64,000 nt of DNA from positions 620,001 to 684,000 of the forward strand of contig JAUIRK010000952.1 in the NCBI GenBank assembly GCA_030549495.1. The letters run 5' to 3'. Below, piece after piece: positions 59,001 to 64,000 of the stretch. The translations under genes were made by a program, and so were the position numbers. Source of the DNA: Nectonema munidae. Its lineage: Eukaryota > Nematomorpha > Nectonematoida > Nectonematidae. The notes below the pieces were generated by a model, which saw nothing but the letters and a program-made list of their open reading frames with translations, was not told the origin of the DNA and searched no databases. Positions within the stretch are counted from its first letter, which is position 1. Each line of letters starts with the position of its first letter.

Positions 59001-60969
59001 AACATAGTGCGGACAATCTGTGGGTTGTCGGCATTGACTTTTATGAAAGTTTTTATGAGTGCATAATTGCCTTTTTGGAAATAGCTATGTGTTACGTATA
59101 TTGGAAAGATAGAGCAGATTTGATTAGCGTGACCGGAGGTCTGGAAAACGTTTGGTATCGGGGTAAATGAAAAAACACTGATTTGGATTTTGTCGTTTGT
59201 AAAGTATGCTTTCGCTTATTGTGGAAGAAAAACAGGTACTTCTATTCTTAGGAGACAGAAGTGGAAAATATATCCTAATCAAACTTTACTGACTGATGCT
59301 ATCAAGCCAGTTTTGAATAATGCTAACGTAAAAAAGAAAACATTAAACTGGCATGCGTTCGTTTTATAGCTAAAGATCTTAGACCATTTGAAACGATCGG
59401 TTGTAGAGGATTCATTGACTTAGTTCAAGATGTAAACTCTAATGCTTTCTTAAATTTGTAAAATTATTTTATATGAGAAAACAAACTACACAAATTAAAA
59501 AAATACAAATTTGAAAAATCAAAGGGTGATTCTATATTCAAAATTTTAAATATTACAATTGTTGATGAGACAATTTGTTTATTCAGATTACACAACTTGT
59601 CAAAGAAATTTTTTTCAGACAAAAAGTTATTTGTAAGAAAATTAATAATATATTTAAAAGTAGTATTTTAAATATTATTTAAATTATTGTTATTTAAATT
59701 AATATTATTGTTTGAAACAAGCATGTTAAGGATATAAATAACATTTAATTAGCTTTGTATTATTTCGATAAAATGTGGGTCGGGTGCGTGTGCAAATTGA
59801 TAAATGCGGGGCGGGGCGGGTGCAAATTGAATAATTGCGGGGCGGGGCGGGGCGGGTGCGGACAACTTTTTACAACCCCTGACTCGCTAAACAACTAACA
59901 AATGAAGTATAAAGCGAAAAAGGAAAGAAGTATGGAAATTTCTTTAAATTTTTTGGCATTGCTCAAATTCGCAAATAAAAATGGTGGAATGACACATGTG
60001 CAAAGTTCGTCTTTAAAGCCGTAACTTAAAAAAGCAGTTTTATAAGTTTCGGCCATTTTGAGAACTAATAAGGCAAGATGCATTAGCGAAATAAAAAGAG
60101 AACAAGCAAAGTTTACTTTTTTACTGAGAAAATGAAGACTTTTGTTTATATTTTCAATTTTGTGGACACGAAGTCTTCCCAGATTAGGGCGTCCAATTTT
60201 TTCTCCAGAAATGATCTCCAATAATTTCAGCAAAACCTTGCCATCATCCAGATCCGTAAACAGATCATTAACTTCGAAATGGGCCTAAAATTAAAAAGGC
60301 GGGTTAGGTCTGAACTTAATCAGGATCAAAGTTTGACAAAATCTTCCATTTTTTTTAAGAGTAATGCATTATATTAAACTCTATCTATTGAATACTTCTT
60401 TAAATAGAGATAGGTCCTAGTTACTACTTTTTTTTAGTTACGAGCATATACTACGCTCTTAGAAATAGTATACTTTAATATATATATAACGCTTATCTGA
60501 TTACATAAGTGTATCGTGAGAAGGTAAACACATAAGTGAAGGATTGCCATTTTGCGTATATTTATAAGTATTAACGCCATCTAAGATTTTTGAAACATTG
60601 AAATTTTATAATTGCACATGGTGATGTGCCAGCATTTTCATAAACACGAAAGTTACCCTTGGGATCCTTACATGTGCACAAATTCAATGTAAATGATAGT
60701 GCATTGTAACTATTCCAAATAAATTTTATAAAAAAATTCCATTATGTAGCAAAAAACTTTCATGAGACGATTAAAAGGTAAAAAATGTTTTTGTTGAAAT
60801 TAATTCTAAAGGATTGAATAAAGAAAGTTACGGCTGATAGATACGAGTTTATCCATTTGGTGAACGTTTTCTTCTGTATATAAAGTCTTTCAGCTTGTAA
60901 AACACGAATTCTTCCGGCCTCATACTGCGAATCTTGATCATCAAAATCGTCAATATTCTCACAAAGCAT
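31775..60969 (-). CDS. kst/SPTBN5-like: Beta-heavy spectrin, complete gene (20-exon model)
   Basis: Beta-H spectrin cross-links actin beneath the apical plasma membrane as a tetramer with alpha-spectrin. My model joins, from the 5' end: 60969-60832, 60284-60117, 56372-56253, 55890-55793, 54335-54255, 53413-53298, 52406-52294, 50558-50371, 50306-50124, 48612-48375, 47953-47804, 47551-47292, 46601-46424, 44753-44550, 43883-43619, 42755-42601, 42550-41954, 41198-32280, 32211-32079, 32022-31775. All phases agree, giving 4183 residues. Fly karst and worm SMA-1 are near 4100, ordinary beta-spectrin near 2400, so length points to beta-H. CH1 is about 35-134, CH2 about 162-265, spectrin repeats about 279-3740 and a Ser-rich tail follows. 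I saw no SH3 and no PH domain, both usual in this family. Confidence 0.88.
32079..32211 (-). CDS. Beta-H spectrin exon 19
   Basis: Acceptor TTGCTTCTAG|AATCC, donor ATGCTG|GTGAGA. It encodes [16 protein letters not shown] and [17 protein letters not shown], continuing the basic, serine-containing tail in phase. Confidence 0.75.
32280..41198 (-). CDS. Beta-H spectrin exon 18, giant 8919-base exon
   Basis: 2973 codons without a stop, acceptor TATTTTTTAG|GTTGAT, donor CTCAAG|GTAAAT. It encodes about 25 spectrin repeats (residues about 1085-3740). Recurring first helices carry the conserved tryptophan: [62 protein letters not shown]. It then continues as a Ser/Arg-rich, low-complexity tail ([27 protein letters not shown]). 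No SH3 signature was seen. The region is intronless in contrast to the 17 small exons before it. Divergence from other spectrins looks high, but repeat spacing near 106 residues is kept. Confidence 0.93.
41485..41847. mobile_element. hAT-like MITE with poly-G hairpin
   Basis: Ends CAGTGGCGGATC and GATCCGCCACTG, flanked by GTTATCCA and CTTATCCA (7 of 8 bases equal). Inside, GAAGCCATTTTTCTTAGGGG and its complement flank facing poly-G and poly-C tracts, so the right half is a near-perfect hairpin with GGGCCTAG inner stems. It lies in the intron between exons 17 and 18. Long G and C homopolymers make the exact length unreliable. Confidence 0.85.
41954..42550 (-). CDS. Beta-H spectrin exon 17
   Basis: Acceptor ACATTTAG|GAGAAG, only 50 bases after the exon 16 donor; donor GAAGAA|GTATTT. 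199 codons over about two repeats, with [18 protein letters not shown] and [13 protein letters not shown]. Confidence 0.9.
42601..42755 (-). CDS. Beta-H spectrin exon 16
   Basis: Acceptor TTTGCTTAG|AAGATG, donor ATATCT|GTAATG (weak). It carries a serine-rich insert ([19 protein letters not shown]) before helix [16 protein letters not shown]. The insert may be a loop or phosphorylation site inside a repeat. Confidence 0.8.
43440..43515 (-). mobile_element. Possible hAT end in intron 15
   Basis: On the minus strand GGGGTTTCTCAACCGTGGGT resembles the ends of the hAT at 205-2191 (GGTTCCCAACC, GGGTCC). Another end may lie near 42800, where GGGGTGAACCCCC occurs. No target duplication was found. 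Confidence 0.35.
43619..43883 (-). CDS. Beta-H spectrin exon 15
   Basis: Acceptor TTTTTTAG|TTTTTC, donor AAAATG|GTAAGA. It opens with [20 protein letters not shown], a textbook spectrin repeat first helix with the invariant tryptophan. Confidence 0.9.
44343..44473. mobile_element. Short poly-G hAT MITE with perfect 8-bp target duplication
   Basis: 131 bases from CAGTGGTGTAGCC to GGCTACGCCCCTG. A perfect duplication GTTCGAAG lies at 44335-44342 and 44474-44481. It contains two runs of guanine (10 or more). It lies in the intron between exons 14 and 15. Confidence 0.9.
44550..44753 (-). CDS. Beta-H spectrin exon 14
   Basis: Acceptor TATTTAG|CTGATG, donor TCTCAG|GTTTCT, 68 codons of charged helical sequence ([16 protein letters not shown]). 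The preceding 1.67-kb intron is one of the longest. Confidence 0.85.
44754..46423. other. Beta-H spectrin intron 13
   Basis: AT-rich. Apart from the tRNA-like stretch, I see nothing identifiable. Confidence 0.6.
45085..45165 (-). repeat. tRNA-like sequence (SINE or tRNA pseudogene)
   Basis: The reverse complement has GGGCGTGAGTAAGGTTGCC, then GGTCTTGGGTTCGATCCCGC, a perfect B box (GGTTCGATCC) at tRNA-like spacing from a poor A box. The acceptor stem does not close, so it is not a working tRNA. It lies in the intron between exons 13 and 14. Confidence 0.55.
46424..46601 (-). CDS. Beta-H spectrin exon 13
   Basis: Acceptor TATATTTAG|ATACTC, donor CTTGAG|GTATAG. It encodes [20 protein letters not shown] and [12 protein letters not shown], the start of a spectrin repeat with its conserved tryptophan. 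Phase 2 in, phase 0 out. Confidence 0.87.
47292..47551 (-). CDS. Beta-H spectrin exon 12
   Basis: Acceptor GCACTTTAG|AAAGAT, donor TTTCGTC|GTAATT. Heptad-rich spectrin repeat sequence, including [20 protein letters not shown]. Confidence 0.85.
47804..47953 (-). CDS. Beta-H spectrin exon 11
   Basis: Acceptor CATTTAG|GTTTTG, donor CATATA|GTATGC, 50 codons. It encodes [19 protein letters not shown], the third helix of a repeat. Confidence 0.85.
48375..48612 (-). CDS. Beta-H spectrin exon 10
   Basis: Acceptor TGAAATAG|ACAAGA, donor GAAAAG|GTTTCC. It encodes [18 protein letters not shown] and RESWLLEMN, matching beta-spectrin repeat 2 (RFDRKAAMRETWL in others). Confidence 0.9.
49251..49380. mobile_element. 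piggyBac-like MITE, copy 1
   Basis: 130 bases flanked by TTAA on both sides (49247-49250 and 49381-49384). Ends are CCCATTTACGGCC and GGCCTTAAATGGG. TTAA duplications with ends starting CCC are the piggyBac signature. It includes a small palindrome TTCCTATTTTGGAA. It lies in the intron between exons 9 and 10. Confidence 0.85.
50124..50306 (-). CDS. Beta-H spectrin exon 9 (repeats 1-2)
   Basis: Acceptor CCATTTAG|ATACAC, donor CAACG|GTTATT. It encodes [18 protein letters not shown] and [16 protein letters not shown], a segment highly typical of beta-spectrin between repeats 1 and 2. Confidence 0.92.
50371..50558 (-). CDS. Beta-H spectrin exon 8 (repeat 1)
   Basis: Acceptor TTATTTCAG|CTGATT, the only CAG acceptor in this gene. 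The donor CCTCAAAA|GTTTGC was chosen because it joins PQK to [11 protein letters not shown] with correct phase and family spacing. The open frame continues past it without similarity. Confidence 0.87.
51395..51513. repeat. Dispersed intronic repeat, copy 1
   Basis: Shares GCTGCCTTCATAGCAATGAG and nearby text with 52865-53002, at roughly 80 percent by eye. Same orientation. It lies in intron 7. The rest of intron 7 (50559-52293) shows no recognisable gene. Confidence 0.7.
52294..52406 (-). CDS. Beta-H spectrin exon 7 (CH2 end)
   Basis: Acceptor CTATTTTAG|ATGTTG, donor GGCAAG|GTTTCT. It encodes [18 protein letters not shown] and KKIGK, closing the actin-binding domain and entering the first repeat. 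Confidence 0.92.
52865..53002. repeat. Dispersed intronic repeat, copy 2
   Basis: Partner of 51395-51513, in intron 6. Both copies end near TCATAGCTAAA. Family unknown; no clear ends or target duplication. Confidence 0.7.
53298..53413 (-). CDS. Beta-H spectrin exon 6 (CH2)
   Basis: Acceptor CGTTTTAAG|GCCTG, donor CTGAAG|GTAACC. It encodes [26 protein letters not shown] and IPRLLDPE, near-identical in pattern to other beta-spectrins. Confidence 0.92.
54255..54335 (-). CDS. Beta-H spectrin exon 5 (CH2)
   Basis: 81 bases. Acceptor TTTAATTTAAG|AGCTT, donor CCAAAG|GTAACT. It encodes [19 protein letters not shown], the CH2 NFTTSWRDG motif. The exact acceptor is less sure than the donor. Confidence 0.82.
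54620..54750. mobile_element. piggyBac-like MITE, copy 2
   Basis: Nearly identical to 49251-49380, same orientation, with TTAA at 54616-54619 and 54751-54754. It lies in the intron between exons 4 and 5. A decayed relative seems present near 44060-44155 (ATCGTCTGCG and GTAAACTGGTTAA). Confidence 0.85.
55793..55890 (-). CDS. Beta-H spectrin exon 4 (CH2 start)
   Basis: Acceptor TATCATAG|GTAACA, donor GAAGG|GTAGCA. It encodes [20 protein letters not shown] and [11 protein letters not shown], the linker and first helix of CH2. The frame was too short to stand out on its own. Confidence 0.88.
56253..56372 (-). CDS. Beta-H spectrin exon 3 (CH1 end)
   Basis: Acceptor CTTTTTAG|GTGAAG. It encodes [18 protein letters not shown] and [14 protein letters not shown], the most conserved CH1 signature. 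The donor AATTTC|GTAATA is weak but is the only one keeping phase. Confidence 0.9.
57735..57775 (+). repeat. Isolated foldback subrepeat
   Basis: GCGAACATTTGGCCGAATGG followed by AAATTTGAAGGACGG is one to two units of the arm repeat of the foldback element at 28971-31761. It is alone in intron 2. Confidence 0.55.
58030..58556 (-). mobile_element. LINE fragment, minus strand
   Basis: The reverse complement reads [37 protein letters not shown] and [17 protein letters not shown]. In further frames it reads [20 protein letters not shown] and [14 protein letters not shown]. This is the C-terminal part of a LINE reverse transcriptase protein, with frameshifts near 58270. It resembles the fragment at 6961-7190 but is not the same segment. 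It lies in intron 2 of the spectrin gene, same strand. Confidence 0.85.
58895..59881 (+). mobile_element. Decayed hAT (Hermes/Ac-like) with G-rich ends
   Basis: Plus-strand pieces include [14 protein letters not shown] (BED-finger-like, near 59190) and [20 protein letters not shown] (near 59365-59425), the region before the catalytic core in Ac/Hermes transposases. G-rich ends surround it: GCGGGGCGGAC units at 58905-59000 and GGGGCGGGGCGGGTGC units at 59795-59865. The right end CAACCCCTG stops at 59881; the left end is not certain. Several breaks. It lies in intron 2. Confidence 0.65.
60117..60284 (-). CDS. Beta-H spectrin exon 2 (CH1)
   Basis: Acceptor AATTTTAG|GCCC, donor AAAAAA|GTAAAC. 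It encodes [19 protein letters not shown], then [19 protein letters not shown], core of the actin-binding CH1. Confidence 0.92.
60832..60969 (-). CDS. Beta-H spectrin exon 1 (start, CH1)
   Basis: ATG at 60969-60967, then an acidic lead [19 protein letters not shown] and [17 protein letters not shown], the first helix of CH1. Beta-spectrins start with a similar acidic stretch, which supports this start. Donor ATCAGCC|GTAACT, phase 0. Confidence 0.88.
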
Positions 60970-61127
60970 TTCACAAAAAGATTGTACTCAACTGCAAAGT
61001 GTAATTAAGAGTAATCTGAAATATGATATAGATTGGTGAGACAACAATACAAAAGAGACATTCTATAAACAAACTTTACTGATTGTTACAACACTATCGT
61101 GTACTCCTACATAAAAAGGCTCTAAAG
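60970..61127 (-). promoter_or_regulatory. Beta-H spectrin 5' region squeezed by hAT
   Basis: The 158 bases between the spectrin ATG and the hAT end hold whatever proximal 5' UTR or promoter exists here, unless an upstream non-coding exon lies beyond the hAT. I see no clear TATA box. Confidence 0.35.
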
Positions 61128-64000
61128 CAGGGGTCTCAAACACAAGCCACTAGAGGAAAGAAAAATCAGGGGGAGGCCGGGCCGCATCACATATTCAACA
61201 AAATAAGGTTTCGTTTATTAGAAAAAAGTACAAGTGTAGTACAATATTCTAAATTTTTATTAATAACATTTAACATAAAAACATATCTTTAAACTGATTC
61301 CTGTTGTCTTCTAGTAACTAGTTATTGTTGCCTGAGACCTGGTTGCCCTTACTCTTGCACATATGTGACATATCTGGCTTAAGAGAGGAAGCAAATGAGA
61401 CCCTCAATAGAGCTTGGAGAGCTCATCAGTCAGTTTAGACCTGTACTTACTTTGACTTGGCGAAGTTTACGGTGGAGAAGAGTTTTTCACACAGAAATGT
61501 GCTGCCAAAAAGGCCCATGATCCGCTTTCCCATTCACTTCCCTGAACTTGGCTTTGAGCTCAGAATTGCACTGCAGGTCTATAAGCTCCATTTGAAGCTC
61601 AAGGGGCGCAAGAGAGTCTTGCACATCAAAAGAAAAAGGATAAAAAAAAATTTGAAAAGTGACTTTGTGTGTTAGTCGTCAAACTTACGATCAAATTCTT
61701 CCTGAAGACTCACAATGGCATCAACATGCATCTCACGACTGAATGTCATGCCGGTATCGATAAGTGCTTGCATGCTGAGAAATGACAAATGTTTTTTTCA
61801 GAGAGCTGGGTTTTCCATAAAACAAGTTTTGTAGAAAATGCTCTTACATTGTCCTTGTAACTTCTTGTTCATTCAGTTCCTGAGTAATGTCAACAAGAAA
61901 TGCTAAGTCCATGAGCCATTTTGGATCATTTAGCACAGAAACAGCTTTCCCATCATTCTTCATGAAGGCCTTCACTTCGGCTCTCAACTCAAAAATTCTC
62001 TTCAGAGTGGTTCCTCGACTGAGCCAACGTACCTCTCTAAAGTAGAGTACATCTACTTTAGATTCAGATCTTATTTCTTCCAAATAAGTGCAAAACTGTC
62101 GGTGCTTTAAACCTCTAGATCTAATATTGTTGATACATTTCACAACAATAGACATTACATTGTCAAACTTCAAACACTTGCTGCAAAGGGCCTGCTGATG
62201 AATAATGCAATGCAGAGCAATGGCCTTCTCTACACCCTCTTCTTCTAATTTTCTTTGAACACGTGCCACGAGTCCATTTTTCTTCCCTGTCTTTGAAGTT
62301 ATTATTCCAGCAAACCTCTTTCATGATAATTCGGAGTCCACATTAAACAGCTGGCGGAATATCTCCTAAGCAGTAGTTGTGAGTAGTCTGCCCATGCATT
62401 GGCATAACTGTAAGCAACTCTTGAGTAACTTCAAAACTGTCATCAACATCACGGATCCACATTGCAAGCTTTGCAGTGTCAATGATATCTGTGCTCTCAT
62501 CAAGAGCGAGTGAGTCTGAAAAGTTTAAGCCTTCTAACGCAGCTGGCTGTATATGTCACATGACATGTCACAAATTCGCTCTGCCACTGTGCTGGCTGAA
62601 AGACTGATATTGCTAAACTGACTCTTTTTTTCTGGACAGACTATACTTTTATCTTGTAACATGCACTTTTTGATAAATTCACCATCTGTAAATGGCTTTC
62701 CCGCCTTTGCAATCATCTCACTCACTACATAGCTAGCTTCAACTCCTGCATCACTGTCTTTGCATGCTTTTAAAAAAAATATTGTTGCCTGAGTAGACAT
62801 GTTTTAAGACTGGTGACTCTGTCTTCTCTCTCATTTCCGTCGTATTTTTCATACACCTCAGCAAGTCTAGTAGAGTACTGATGTTTGATATTATATACTT
62901 TGTCCACTATAAGTTTGTCTGTACAAGTGAGACAGGTTGGTTTGTCTCTGTGCTCAACAAAAAATATTCAATTTCCCATTTTTCTTAAAATTTTCTGTGT
63001 TCAAAGTCAATCTTTCTTTTCGTGGCAGTGTTTGGGAAAGACATGACGTGGGCTCTAAATGAAAAACAAATTTAGCAATTTAACAATATAAAAGAAATTG
63101 ATTTAAAAAAATATACAGTAAAATCTCGGTATGGCGCAAACCCTTAACACTGTTTTTGTATGTAAAAATATAAATTAAAACTTGTTTCTATACAATTTGA
63201 AAAAATTTTTGACTTATACTTTAATTTTTACAAGAGGTATAAAAAAAAGCTTAGTAATGTCAAAGCTTAGTTTCCCAATTTCAGGGTTGTTTACAAAAGT
63301 TTAATTTCAATTTAAGATGTTCATAAAACGCTTAATTTTTCAAATTTGCGTATCTTGAACTTCGCCTATGTCGAAGTTTTTATCCAGTCCCCTCAATTTG
63401 GACATAACCAGATTTTACTGCATAATAAAAGTAATATAAAATTATTATTTATAAAAATATATAATGAAGTATTAAATTTTTGTTTACAAATTAAGCAGTA
63501 TAAAAATTTATACAATCAAAAAATAAAAGAATTAGATTATATGATTAAATTATTATTATAGATTTAAAATAGTAAACAAACAACCTTATTTTATTTTTTT
63601 ACATATTAGAAGAAAGAATAAATTCATTAGCCATGGCAATGAATTGGAAGTACTGAGAATGAAAAAAGTTTTTTGATGCAAAGGAATTTTTTTATTGGTT
63701 GAAATAAATACACTATTTACATACAATATGCATGCGAAATATGTGAATCAAACATATTGAGATTTTGTTGTTTTGCTTTTTCAGAGTTTTCGTAGTACAA
63801 GCATAAAAAGATCTACATGGACTAATATTTTGGTATGCTAACTAATTAGTGATTTTGGACGGCAGCTTTATAGAAGTCACCGGTGATAAAGCGGTCTCCA
63901 TCTTCAGGTATCGCGGGCCGCACTGACACTAAACTTTGAAATCAAGTTGACGGCCACAAAATATTATTCCGAGGGCCGCAGTTGGCCGGCGGATCGAGAC
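61128..64000 (-). mobile_element. hAT, GTF2IRD2-like, running off the window
   Basis: Left end CAGGGGTCTCAAAC at 61128. The window's last bases GGCGGATCGAGAC look like the matching right end, with only a few bases missing. The minus strand carries transposase: FLKACKDSDAGVEASYVV and KPFTDGEFIKKCML (62800-62534), DESTDIIDTAKLAMWIRDVD (near 62500-62440), then HCIIHQQALCSKCLKFDNV, EVRWLSRGTTLKRIFELRAE and DPKWLMDLAFLVDITQELN (62269-61844). The frame is interrupted a few times. It begins about 160 bases upstream of the spectrin start codon. CGG-rich subterminal sequence (GGGCCGCA) is typical of this group. Confidence 0.88.
61844..62800 (-). pseudogene. GTF2IRD2-like hAT transposase, broken
   Basis: Three stretches in family order (62800-62534, about 62525-62350, 62269-61844), separated by stops or frameshifts. 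The middle has the catalytic DESTD motif; the downstream stretch has RSRGLKHRQF and the RWLSRG motif. The C-terminal dimerisation region is not seen; after 61844 the sequence is short and broken. This family gave rise to vertebrate GTF2IRD2, but here the flanking ends show a plain transposon. Confidence 0.82.

Overview
Animal nuclear DNA: very AT-rich, intron-containing and crowded with transposons. The organism is an invertebrate, most likely a non-vertebrate metazoan with a compact-to-medium genome; I cannot name the phylum from the sequence. The evidence is a beta-heavy spectrin gene (an animal-only family), short T-rich introns that nearly all end in TAG, and many hAT, pogo, piggyBac-like and non-LTR (LINE) remnants. 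I saw no bacterial operon, no CRISPR array, no LTR element and no virus-like element.

Three host genes are present. (1) 1-7884, plus strand: the 3' five exons (253 codons) of ornithine aminotransferase; its 5' half lies before the window. (2) 19105-19912, plus strand: translation initiation factor eIF3 subunit G, essentially one exon, much richer in GC than its surroundings. (3) 60969 down to 31775, minus strand: a complete gene for beta-heavy spectrin (karst / SMA-1 / SPTBN5 type). I could join 20 exons with consistent phases into about 4183 codons: two calponin-homology domains, about 32 spectrin repeats and a serine-rich tail. One exon alone is 8919 bases.

Transposons fill nearly everything else. 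205-2191 is a hAT element with perfect 8-bp target duplications inside an OAT intron; 6961-7190 is a 5'-truncated LINE with a 16-bp target duplication in another OAT intron. 9850-13455, 14129-15110 and 15178-17515 are three LINE remnants. 20880-21955 and 27955-28712 are two copies of one unnamed element built around ~150-bp tandem repeats. 22119 to about 24200 is a ZMYM1-type hAT remnant. 24628-24767 is a long imperfect hairpin placed just after a TATA box. 28971-31761 is a foldback element with 9-bp target duplications; an apparently intact pogo/Tigger transposon (29331-31119, 424-codon transposase) has jumped into it. That nest sits 13 bases beyond the spectrin stop codon. The spectrin introns carry poly-G hAT MITEs, two piggyBac-like MITEs flanked by TTAA, a tRNA-like repeat, a LINE fragment and a decayed hAT. 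The window ends inside a GTF2IRD2-like hAT that starts at 61128, just upstream of the spectrin gene.

The three host genes do not form a pathway: one is mitochondrial amino-acid metabolism, one is translation and one is the membrane cytoskeleton. All exon boundaries were read by eye from splice sites, phase and family similarity, without transcript data.
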